Of a stretch of 64,000 nucleotides of DNA, positions 51,196-62,233 are shown in pieces. Under the pieces are notes generated by a model, which was not told the DNA's origin, made no database searches, and was given only the letters and a program-made list of their open reading frames with translations. Source of the stretch: Megamerina dolium (lineage: Eukaryota; Arthropoda; Insecta; Diptera; Megamerinidae); contig OY978528.1 in assembly GCA_963854835.1 (NCBI GenBank), forward strand, positions 11,440,242 through 11,504,241. Reading direction: 5' to 3'. Position 1 is the first letter of the stretch. Each line of letters starts with the position of its first letter. A program made the translations under genes and the position numbers.

Positions 51196-51324
51196 TTTTA
51201 CTGAGCTGATACCTTAGGGATTGAGTCTGGGATATCTACGGTATAAAACCAATTCCTGAGATCCAGGCTCAAGTTCGATGTGGGGACTGAAATTATTGAC
51301 ACCATGCTAGACAAAAAGAAAATA

Positions 51325-52500
51325 TGCAAATGTACTTGGCATATATTATATGACCCAACTAGATATATAGCACTGGTATAATAGAAAATAAGTGGGCGTG
51401 CCAACCATCATATGACCCAAACAGAATATATGAAATATAATAGCGACTAATCTATGGCAGAACACAGAATTTTTGTTATGGGACCTAAAGATTTCGATTC
51501 TATGGCATATAAGGAAATATTTGGCAAGTGGGCGTGGCACCTTGAATACGACCCAAAGTGAAAATATGGAATAACTAGAGGTCAATCTATAACACAACAT
51601 TAATAGTGGATAAAATATCCAATGTTATTCCCTCCATACTATATAAAACAATTATAAAATTTATAAAAGTTGGCATGGCACCTACTACTTATATGTATAG
51701 CCCATTTAGAAAATTTTAAATATTTAGTTCTTAGCCTAATGTAAACCGCTACAATTGGTGTAGCACCTAAAGTTATTAATTTGGCTTCATCTAAGAAATA
51801 TTACAAAAGTAGGCGTGGCACCTTCCATATGACACAAATAAAAAATACCAAATATTTAGATATCAATTTTTCAGATCCATCCACAATATATCACTCAGAT
51901 TTGGTATAGCGAATAGAATTACTAATTTGGCTTCAGGTAAAATGGGCGTGGCACTTTCCATATGACCCAACTCAAAAATACCAAATAATTAGAGATCAAT
52001 TTACAGATCCATCTACAGTATATTACTCAGATTGGTATAGCAACTAGAGTTATTTATTTGGAGCCATATAAAAATATTTTTAAAGTGGGCGTGGCACCTT
52101 CCATATGACCCAACTCAAAAACACGAAATATTTACAGATCTATTTATTGTAAATATAACTCCAAATTGTTGTATATGAACTGAAGATGTCGTTTCCATGT
52201 CATATACAATTGGAAACTATTCGACAAGTGGGCGTGGCATCTAAAATATGACCCAAGGAGATAATATGGAATATTTAGATATTGATTTATTGCATAAACA
52301 CAATATTTGCTATAACAACTAATGATATCAATTCGGTGCTGCATAGGAAAATAGATGAAACTGGGCAAATGGGCGTGGTAACTTCTATGCGATTCAAATT
52401 CTATGGAAATTTACTACGACAGATAAAGTTATTGATTCTGTGTCACATAGTAGGTGGAATGTATTAAGTGGGCGTGGCACTTTTATCGAGTTGTGAGAGT
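51325..52500 (+). repeat. About 140-bp tandem repeat with GGGCGTGGC boxes (9 units)
   Basis: AAGTGGGCGTGGCACCTT followed by CCATATGACCCAA recurs, with the GTGGGCG word near 51392, 51528, 51669 (mutated), 51809 (one change), 51942, 52085, 52228, 52369 and 52468. Spacing is 133-143 bp, except the last at 99 bp. Six units keep GGGCGTGG exactly. GGGCGTGGC (complement GCCACGCCC) is the consensus site of Sp/KLF zinc-finger factors (established motif); occupancy here is inference. The box is the only GC-rich part of each unit. Confidence 0.88.
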
Positions 52501-52755
52501 TTCAAATTGATTTTAGACCCTTTTTTTTTTCTTTAGCGAATATGCTTAGCAACATCGTTATTTTGATTATTTGCTATACAACATAGACTCAAATAGTTGT
52601 AAATATACTCAATGGTATTGATGAATGTAATACAATATTTAATTAAATTAATTGATCTAAAATTGCAAAACTCATTGCTGTGTTCGAAATAATAATAATA
52701 ATATAAACCATTGCATTATTCAATATTCCCACAAACTACTCGTTTGTGGGTGAAA

Positions 52756-52786
<31 letters not shown>

Positions 52787-54259
52787 ATATTTAGATATTC
52801 CTTCATGCTAAGTACATACATACATATATATGTGGTATATGTACATATGAGTGTGACTAAATGCTAAATGCTAAAAGTAGCAAATATTTGCAATTATTTT
52901 AATTAAATTAAAACTAACTTGTATTAGAATGACACACTAAACCCCATGTCTGCCCGCTTATCTATCATTGATTCTTCATCAACTAAACTTCGTCTTATAT
53001 CATTCATTCATCATGCATGCTAGTTTCATTTGTTGTTTATCATTTCAAACTTAATCTGTGAGTGTCTAAAAAAACTTGTTTAATTCTAAGTGATTGTTTT
53101 TGCTGTTGTTATTTTAATTTCAGATTTCAATTGCAATTTCAATTTGCATTTACAACTTAACAACATTCAATTGTGTGTATGTATGTATGTATGTTTAAGT
53201 AGCAGCAACAATCGCTGCCATACACACACACTTACACAGACACATCCCCACACACAATCTCTACTAAATCACAGCGCGTGTCAATTCCACTACTACAAAA
53301 TACATATGTATGTTCGAATTAATCCCACTCGATAGCATAAATACACGTACAGCAGCCACTGCTCACAAGCGTTGCATATACAATATACACCAATGCAAAT
53401 ATTCGACGTCGACAGAACATCATCACAATTCAACAACGCACTTGTACGAGTATTTTATTGCATTCTATTTGGCTTTTTTCTGTGTACACCATTGCTATTC
53501 TATTTGTATGAATAATTTATTAGCAATAAAAAAGTGCAAAAACAACAACAACAACAACGACAACAACAACGACAACAGAAAAAGCAATGGAAATGAAGTG
53601 GCTAAATACATAAAACCTCTTGAAAATGGAAGATGTTAACTGAATGATGACGACAACAAAAAGAGTGGTGTTGGCGGGATGAAATTATTAAAAAACAAAG
53701 GCAAATATAGAAAATAAGTCATTGATGATGAAGTAAAAATCACTAAAGCCAATGAGTAAGGTAAATTGTATTTTCAATAGATGTCAATAAGGCACAATAC
53801 TTGAATTAAATATTAAAATTTGCACTTGCAACATCAAAAGGCTTCTGAGTGTTTATTAATTTTAATTATATTGAAATTGTTAAATTAAAAATAATTGTTT
53901 GAATCTATAGAGTGAAAGAGAAATGCTATAATTCTATAAATTACTATATGCTCTGTATTCTGATCCGACATTTGCAAGGCATTTGCTTCTATCTCCTCAG
54001 AAGTCCTAGGACAAAATGTTTCTCTAAAGAAATCTTCCAAGATCGGCGCCATCTATATATCAGTTTAGAGGTGTGAACTAACAAATTAAAAAGGCAGATA
54101 AATGTATCATACAAAATCTAATCATTAATGAAATAATATAATTCGAAGATAAGCAAATTCTCAAGTATAATGAGTTCATAGGAGCTAACTTAAATAGGCA
54201 TTAACGAAGCTCAGATACCCTAAACTATGAGAGGTTGACAGAGAGGAGGATATGAACTT
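52501..54259. other. Non-coding stretch with microsatellites
   Basis: GT run at 52756-52784, TATG units near 53177-53193, AC-rich 53220-53260, CAA/CGA run at 53540-53577. Frames at 53090-53335 and 53310-53639 are readings of these repeats. No gene recognised. Confidence 0.5.
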
Positions 54260-55265
54260 CTGTATGGAGTTTCAGCTTAATGCTATTATTTTTATGTAAA
54301 TAAAGCCTGCAAACATATGTTCGAAAATGCAATTTTATATGAGAGATATGCTTGATTTTCAACCGATTACAGCAATTTTTGAAATTGTCCATTCGTTGAT
54401 CAAAATAACTATATTTATCAAATTTCAGTTTGATAACTTTATATTTGCATGCTTATAGTAGAAAAATATATATTCGAAAATGCACTTTTGTATGAGAGAT
54501 ATGCTTAATTTTCAATCGATTACAGCAAATTTTAAAATCATGAATTCTTTGATAAAAATAATCATATCTACCAAAATTCAGTTTGATAACTTTATATTTA
54601 TATGCTTAAAGTAGAAAGATATATATTCGAAAGTGCACATTTATATGAGAGATATACATTATTTTCATCCAATTAATTTAATTTTCAAATTTGTTCAATT
54701 TATGATCGAAATACTATTATCTAGAAAGTAACAGCTTGCTAGCTCTATACTGAGATGGATAATATCTGCAAACATATGTTCGAAAATGCTCTGTTGTATG
54801 GGAGGTAGGGAAAGTTTTCACACGATTACACTAATTTTTGAATAAATTCAAATTTCGGTAGAGAAAATACTGTCTGCGAATTTCAAGCTTGCTATATTTC
54901 TATATACTTGCACAAAATCGTAAAAATGTGCTCGAAAATGCATTTTTGTATGGGAGATAGGTGTAGTTTTTCTCCAATTACGTCAATTTTTAAAGCAATT
55001 TAATTTTGAATAGAAATAGTCTTATTTGCAAATTTTCAGCTCGTTATCATTGTATTTATAGGTATAAAGTCTAAAAACATATGTTCGAAATGCACTTTTG
55101 TATGGGAGGTAGGAACAGTTTTCATCCGATTATGCTAATTTAAGATATAACTCATTCTTTGGTAGAAATACCATTATCTACAAGTTTTCAGTTCGATATC
55201 TTTCAATTTACTCATATGAAGTCTAAAAACATATGTTCGAAAATATACTTTTGTAGTACCATAGT
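54260..55265 (+). repeat. 154-bp tandem repeat family, array 7 (7 units)
   Basis: Anchors near 54331, 54484, 54637, 54790, 54942, 55094 and 55247 give a very regular 152-153 bp period. The first three carry a subfamily variant (TATGAGAGATATGC), the later ones TATGGGAGGTAGG. The last unit is cut just after ACTTTTGTA, marking the array edge. Confidence 0.88.
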
Positions 55266-55549
55266 GAAATTTCTTACTCATTTTGCGCAATAAATCTTCA
55301 AATATATATTTTTTTTTCAATTATAATATCAGCAAAAACACTTTCTTTTTTTTTCTCTCTTTCCTCATTTACAACGTTTAAGTGATATTTACTATTTTTC
55401 TCTGAGAGCTTGATACCTTCACTGGTCTTTACTTTGCAATCTGTTCACTTATTTCATCATTATTATTTTATTACCAACTATTTTATGGCTACATCATGGT
55501 TTACATCATTATAATGCTTGGAATCCAACATTGTCTATTCATGCCTTAC

Positions 55550-55588
55550 CTTTAGCCGTATCGTTTTGGACATGAGCATATTCAATGC
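55550..55588 (-). other. Candidate exon end / splice donor
   Basis: On the minus strand a non-repetitive open stretch ends ...GATACGGCTAAAG followed by GTAAGG (55544-55549), a good donor. Upstream is a pyrimidine-rich run (TTTTCTTTCTTTGCATTTC), but the nearest AG (GCAAAG) is a poor acceptor. In the open frame the last residues read IEYAHVQNDTAKG. I do not recognise the protein. The exon could be this 39-nt piece or extend further upstream. A chance donor is a realistic alternative. Confidence 0.25.
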
Positions 55589-56261
55589 CTTTGCAAGTGC
55601 ACATATATAGGAAATATATGAAATGCAAAGAAAGAAAACACCAACCAGCAACGCCAATAATGTAATTACAAATAATTACTATAATGTAATCGATATGATT
55701 AACTTTAATTGAACCTGCTTGTATTCCTTCATTGTTTCCCTCTATAACAATTTGATAAATTCTTTGCTTTATTTTATTTTCTCTTATTTCGTATTTTGTT
55801 TTATAGATTTTTATCATTTTCTTTTTTTTTTTATTCGTTTATATTTTGCAATCAACATCATCACCTTTCCTTTGCTCATGGATTGCATTACACTGTCCCT
55901 ATGTGAGTGTGTGTGTGTGTGTTTGTGTGTATCTTAGTTAATGTCGCCCATAGCAGCTTTGCAAGTGATTTTAAACTCATTATTGTGGTGCTAATTTTTT
56001 TCATCGGATTTGTAATGCCACCCATACCTACTGGTGTTTCATTCATTATCTGATTAAAATTCCATTTTATTTTTCCTCAACTCAAAGTGAAGAGATTTTA
56101 AAGTCATAAAATGGCTATTGTTCCAATTTAAAATTGGATTTGAATTTTCTGTTCTTCAATACACACACACATAAAATAAAAAAAAAAAACAAGTAATAAG
56201 GTCAAATTCTGGAATTAATGAAGCTCTCACAATGAACTTCCAAATCTATTAAAACAAATTT

Positions 56262-56327
56262 ACTTACTATAAAGTATTGACCATAAAGCAGTCTTACCTG
56301 AAAGAAAGAAAATTATAAAAAAAAGTG
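56262..56327 (-). promoter_or_regulatory. Candidate recursive splice site or 30-nt microexon
   Basis: On the minus strand, ATAATTTTCTTTCTTTCAG (ending at 56298) is followed with no gap by GTAAGA (56297-56292). An acceptor abutting a donor is the hallmark of recursive splice sites in long fly introns. Exactly 30 nt after the AG there is a second, perfect donor GTAAGT (56267-56262). The same signals could thus define a 30-nt microexon (56268-56297), open in frame 1 as VRLLYGQYFI, or the cryptic exon that helps define recursive sites. No RNA evidence is available. Confidence 0.4.
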
Positions 56328-56539
56328 TTAATTAGTAATTAAGCTTTGAGAGATAATATTTATAAATTATTATTATATTTGTGTCACTCAATGATTTTTA
56401 GTGTGTGTGTCAAGTAAATGACAATAAACAAAAGATTCGACTGATAAATCATTTTGAATGATAATGTTGAATTAAATATATGAATATACTTTATGAAACC
56501 ACACTTCCTTCGTAAAATATTTGTAATGGAATTTTAGTA

Positions 56540-58370
56540 ATAATAATAATAAATATTCAGGACCACCGAATTCGTTGGTTGAATCGATGAGATCGCATTT
56601 CGTCCCTTATAATTAAACGTTGAGATATTAAAATGTAGAATCATGTCTAGGGGGTAAATTTATGATCACCCTATACCACCACTCTTTAGTGAGGCTTCCC
56701 AACAAAATTAACTTAATATCACGTAAAAATATTCAAGTAATTCAATAATTGCCCAGGAATCACTGCTAGAAGGAAAAAATATAGGACGAACCTCTATTAA
56801 GTTATTCTTCTTTTATCCATTATTTATTCTTAACCCTTAAAGGAGTGAAAAGGCATTCAAATTGACATTTTAAAGCATTTTTGCTCTTAGAGGTATAAAA
56901 TATAAGATCAACCTCTTGATTTTTACAACTTAACAACATTTTTGAATATATTTACAAGCTAACTTCACATCTCTAAAATACTTCTCTATAAAATGCTCCT
57001 TAAAAGCGACAAGTAACCCTATAATTGCCCAGGAATTTCCCAGGAAGATAAAAATATAAGATCAACACCTACTAATTTTTAGAAATCAACATTTTTTGTT
57101 CATGTACTTATCCCTTATCTCAATCTTTTAAGGGTGCTCTCACACAAAATTTCGCTCCCATTTCTTTTGCAGTACTCTTGCAGGGGTAAAATATATGATT
57201 GACTCCCATTAATTTATATTACTAAATACTTTTACTAAACTTACTTTCTCCCTCTCATTGCTCCCTATGGATGCTTCCCTACAAAAGTAACTTGAAATCA
57301 TTTGAAAAACGAAAAATTATCTCATTATTGGCCAGTAATCGCTGCTAGAGCATTGAAATGTTTAACCAACCTGCAATAATTGTTAATAAACAACATATTC
57401 TATGAATATACTTATAGCATATTTTCATTCTTTAGAGGGTCTCCTGAGGTTTTTTTTTTATAAATTCTGCTCCCAACGCTAAAGAACTAAACCAATACAG
57501 ATTAATTTTTACTAATAAACTATTTTTCTTAGCATCCTTATACCCTATCTTTATTCCTTATGGTATGGCCTCTGTATAAAATGCACTTAAAATCACCTAA
57601 AAAAGCAATAAATAACCCCATAATTGCGTTAAAATCACTCCGGGAGGCATAAAATGTATGAGGTACCCATATCAGTTTTTCCTTAAACGCATTTCTTGTG
57701 AACATACTTATCTTGCACCTGTGGGCGCCGCAGCTCATTGTTTAGTGCGTTGGCCTTCTCACGGCTGAAGCAAAACAAATTTTAATATCGAAAATATTTT
57801 TCTTTTGAACAGTGAACCTACCCGAAAGAATTGGCAATTTTCCCGGCAGTATTAATTTGCCAAAAAAATGCTTCTTAAAAGAGCTCTCTGACAAAACTAT
57901 GTTAAAGTGATGTCACAAAGGTTCTGCCGTCCAGAACCGGCTGATATAAGTAGGTTCCTTCAAATACTGTCCAAATTTAACAAGCACAACAGTATTGTAA
58001 GAGAAGCTCGATGGTATCACAATGGGCCTTTCTTGCACCTCAATCTTTTAGACGGGTTCTACTGCAACAATTTTTAATTCACTGCCATATCTTCAACAGT
58101 GCCTCTGAATGGGTTAAAATATATGCTTAAGCCCCCTACTCGATTTTTCCTGAGCATCATTTCTAATCCTCGAGGCTCATAGGGAGATTTCCTTAGAAAA
58201 TTAATTAAAAATCATCCGAAAATCGAAAAATATCTCAAAAATTGCTCAACCATCACCTCAAGAACATTGTAATATATAACTGATTCTTTTATTCCAATAT
58301 TTTACCCTAATATACTCATCCGAAATCAACACACCTTAGGTGTGTTAACCTACCAAATTGACATGCTTTC
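56540..58370 (+). repeat. About 150-bp tandem repeat (about 9 diverged units) split by a SINE
   Basis: Units carry ATAATTGCCCAGGAATC, then GCTAGAGG, then TAAAATATAAGATCAAC, then a TTATCCCTTATCTCAATC-like block, then CTTAAAATCACCTAAAAA. The TAAAATATA word lies near 56779, 56895, 57045, 57187, 57355 (altered), 57480 (altered), 57648, 58115 and 58268. Allowing for the 320-bp insertion at 57721-58040, spacing is about 110-167 bp, mostly near 150. Units are well diverged, so the array is old. Confidence 0.72.
57721..58030 (+). mobile_element. tRNA-derived SINE, copy F, inserted in a tandem array
   Basis: Exact 10-bp target duplication TCTTGCACCT at 57711-57720 and 58031-58040. The head reads GTGGGCGCCGCAGCTCATTG, then GTGCGTTGGCCTTCTCACGG. 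The segment with the B-box is deleted (GGCCTTCT joins CACGGCTGAAGC), so this copy lacks a complete pol III promoter. The body (TTGCCA, GCTTCTTAAAAGAGCTC, TGATGTCACAAAGG, GAACCGGCTG) matches copy E closely. The adjoining tandem repeat resumes after the duplication. Confidence 0.92.
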
Positions 58371-59191
58371 AGTTTAAAACGATTAATTGAATCTCTGTTG
58401 TCGTTGACCTCGTAAAATAATACTTCAATACTTGAGTGAACAATATCATAATTGACATTGTACATATAAAGTATTCTCTAGAAGAAGCGATGCACTTTGG
58501 TTAAAATTTAAAAATTAATATATTCTTCCAGAGTAAAGCAAAAGTGCCAACAAACTTTTTTACTCCACGCCAATATATGTTGATACATAAGTACGCGTAT
58601 AGCGTTTCAATCTCAAATCTTGCTGCTTACACTAAGTGGTAGTCTTCTACTGTACTCTGTACATTTTCAGCTGATGGTAATTAGCAAAGTTTTCTGCTCA
58701 AAACTTTATCGAAATTGCTTTGCGTAAAATATTTACGTACGCGCGCACATCAAATATGATAACAAAGTACTATGTAAGTTCTTGATCCTTTATTCTACCA
58801 TTACATTCATATGACGATGCTGCGCCATCAAGTTATTCTTTCCTGTGACATCCCCAAGCCAGCTAGCTATCACACAGAAGCCACCCACTACTGTGTCACT
58901 GTCACTGCAGTCCATGTCACTGACTGCTGTCTTATGGCAGCGTATGGTAACCACAATACATTATTATATGTATGTATGTAGGTGTGTATGTATTCTCAAT
59001 ATGCATATACATTTTGTTTACTTGCACGAATAACGCTGTATGGTTCATAGATGTCACAGTCTATGTATTTTTGCATTCAATGAAGGACATCATATTTTGC
59101 ATCATCATCTTATTTCACTCTTAGTGTCTGTCCCTGGTCTCAGTCAACTTGCCGCAATATGAATTGCAATGAGCGCAATAACAATAACAGC

Positions 59192-59222
<31 letters not shown>

Positions 59223-60229
59223 GCAGCAACGACAATATGAACTTCCGCAGACATTTTGTCATAAGCACGACATTTTTGTGGCTATCGTAGTTGTTGGTAA
59301 TAGTAATGGTAAAATTAAAGAAAAACAAAAAAAAATACTACGCAGCTAAAGTATTAACTTGCTCGTCGTGGCGACTTCCTGAATGTAGTGTTGGTGAAAA
59401 CAAAAAAAAAAAACAAAATAAATAAATAAATAGAAACCCCTAATATAAAAAGAACAACATAAAAAAAAAAGTCCCAAAAAAAAAAGAGAGGAAAAATTTT
59501 ATAAAATTTTATGGAAAATAAACTGTTGATGATGTTGTTCTTATTTTCATGGCAAAAACCAACAATAGCAAATGCAAAATTACTGCAAAATGTATCCTTT
59601 TTGGCAACCGCGGATGATGGTACATGGCGGATACGGAAATGCTTCTTTGCATCTTCTAATGCATCGCGTGCTTTTCTACATAGTATTTGTAGTAATTGTT
59701 AGTTGTAGGAGCTCTCATTGTTGCCACTGCTATAAATTACACCCGGACAGTAGCTCTCAAAGGGCTAACTCCAACGGCAAGCCAATTTTTGTCATAGTCG
59801 TAGTAGTTGTTGTATTATTTCATTTTTTTTCTCTACTTATTTGTAGTTATTTTTGTTATTTATACCTATATATTTCCCCCATTCTCTTAACCAATATTAT
59901 TGAAGATGCTTTACTGTATTAAGTTGCAGAGTTTTGGAACTTGACTTGAGATTTTTACGATTGAAATTTGACTGTTCGATTCTTGAAAATTTTCTATTTG
60001 AAGTGCTAAACATTACATCTCTATCATACAAAATTTCTATAGCTCAGTTTAGCTCAGTTCGGCTCAGTTTGCCTTATTTACATTTTATGTCATAAGCAAT
60101 GAAACAGTTGTGGAATAAATAGTCTAGCTATGTAGACTTTGAATAACTTTTTCAAAGCACAAATTCATTTGATGTTATTTTGATGATTCACACTTATCTA
60201 CTTCCTACGAAATTCATTCAATACGAAAG
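58371..60229. other. Non-coding stretch
   Basis: CAA run at 59191-59222. A less AT-rich patch at 58840-58960 contains overlapping CACTGTCACTGCAG-type repeats and an open plus frame (58845-59033) that is not recognised. Another patch, 59600-59780, is also less AT-rich. Three near-repeats of AGCTCAGTTYGGCTCAG lie near 60043-60070. No gene recognised. Confidence 0.45.
59191..59222. repeat. CAA microsatellite, about 10 units
   Basis: Perfect CAA run followed by CAG units. Reads as poly-Leu on the minus strand, an artefact. Confidence 0.92.
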
Positions 60230-61030
60230 CACACCACTGAATAGATGCAAACGAAATCTTACTTTTGTATGGGAGGTAGGTGTAGTTTTCATCGGATTTC
60301 GTTCATACTTAAATCAATATTTTTTTGAATATATTTAATCATATGTAGCAAGTTTCAACGTACTAGCTTTCTATTTTCATGCTGAAAGTATGGGAAAATG
60401 CCTACGAAATCATACATTTGTATGGGAGGTGGGCGTAATTTTCATCCAATTCCATCTATTCTTGAATATATATATTTGCTGGTAAATATATTAATATGTA
60501 CGAAATATCAGCTTGATAGCTTTAAATTTTCATGCTGAAAATATGAAAAGTTACATACGAAATCATACTTATGTATGGGAGGTAGGCGAAGTTCTCATCC
60601 GAATTCGTTCATACTTAAATCTACATATTTGTGAATATATTTAATCATATACACCAAGTTTCAGCCTAATAGCTTTCTATTTTCGTGCTCAAACTATGAA
60701 ATAATGCCTACGAAATTAACCTTATGTATGGAAGGTGGGCGTAATTTTCATGCAATTCTATCGATACTTCAATATATATATTTGTTTAGTAAATATATTA
60801 ATATGTACTGAATAACAGCTTGATAGCTTTATATTTTCAGGCTCAAAGTATGAAAAGTTACGTATGAAATCATATTTTTGTATGGGAGGTAGGCGAAGTT
60901 TTGAGCCGATTTCGCTAATTTTCACACCGTTATATTTTTTAATCAACATAATCATATCTACTAAGTTTCAGCTCAATAACTTTATATTTGCTCATACTCA
61001 AATTATGAAAAGATCATACTTATAAATGAA
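60230..61030 (+). repeat. 154-bp tandem repeat family, array 8 (5-6 units)
   Basis: Anchors near 60261, 60414, 60567, 60720, 60874 and a decayed one near 61015, period 152-154 bp. Alternate units are more alike than neighbours: 60261, 60567 and 60874 have GGGAGGTAGGYG; 60414 and 60720 have GGAGGTGGGCGTAATTTTC or a near match. This suggests a higher-order repeat of about 306 bp built from two subtypes. Confidence 0.87.
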
Positions 61031-62233
61031 AATTACTTATTTTATAATGCCATTACAATTAAATAATAAAAAATATGAAAAATACGTCAATAAAAAAAAT
61101 TTGAATTTTCCGTTTAACAATTAAAATTTAATATTCTATGCTACATATGTTGGATTGTTTATATTTTCACATAATTAATTGCTGTGCAACTTAATGTTGT
61201 TATTATACGATATTATAACATATACTTGCATACCACTATAACTGAGAAGAGTCAGCTGTTTCAGCTGTATTTCATGCTTACATTTAATTAACCAATATTA
61301 TTGGGTATGTTCATATGTGTGTGTGTGTGTGTGTGTAAAGTACGTTTAAAATATCATACTGATATGACAGCTGATGACAAATGCAACTACAGTATACCGA
61401 CCGCAGTTTGGGGGGGGAGGGAAACAAATATGATAACTACATAACTATTATCGTACTATATGTAAGAATATTGGCTATTTATCCATATGAACATATGTAA
61501 CGAATGCGTGTAAAATAGTCAAATTGAAATTATTAGAGTGTGATGATGTGCAATACAAGATCACGCACACTTTCATACTACGAACGTAACGTATACTTAC
61601 ATATTCATATATATACTAAAGGATATTAGATATACGCAAACGTATATGGATATGCTCATGGACTTGTAGGTAAATAAGTATTACATCAAATAACCAACCA
61701 TATGGAAATGACCAGCTCTTGCAAAATGCTTAGCATTGCATTCACATACCGAAAGTAAACAAATGCAACAATTTATAATTAGTACAACATCACCAGCAAA
61801 CAGTAATGGTAATAATGGTAACAATAACACAACTGAATAATGTCCCAAAATATAAATAAATGTGCATCTGTATTGAAATTTAGTTTGATATTTCATTTTA
61901 GAGTGATGATTGTGTCAGCATTTCTTCTCAAATATTTGTAATTATACCAGAAAGTATACACCACTTTTTTGCTAATGCTGATTAATACAAAATCAATGAA
62001 AAAAATCCACTTCTCCAAAAATATAATCATAGAAATATGCACCATTTTTTAGAGAATTCTAATCATGCGAATCATCTCAGAATTATTGCTGGAATCTCAT
62101 CTCATTGAAATAGAAAGTCCGCTATCAATGTGTAAAATGAAAACATGCCAAATTGTAGGAATGAAACGGAACACCCTACTTTACGACTATTTTACTTACT
62201 ACACAAGTGGCCTCAGCAAAGATATCCCTACTA
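61031..62233. other. Non-coding stretch
   Basis: GT run 61316-61336; a run of eight G then AGGG near 61410-61421; three CAGCTG E-boxes between 61252 and 61371 (two 12 bp apart). A frame at 62065-62346 runs into the mariner relic and is not recognised. Confidence 0.45.

Larger units (their letters stand above)
55266..56539. other. Mostly non-coding; possible minus-strand splice signals
   Basis: Pyrimidine-rich on the plus strand with a GT run near 55907-55928. On the minus strand it holds the donor-like site at 55544-55553 and the abutting acceptor/donor at 56262-56327. The minus frame 55539-55817 is less biased than most but unrecognised. Confidence 0.4.
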
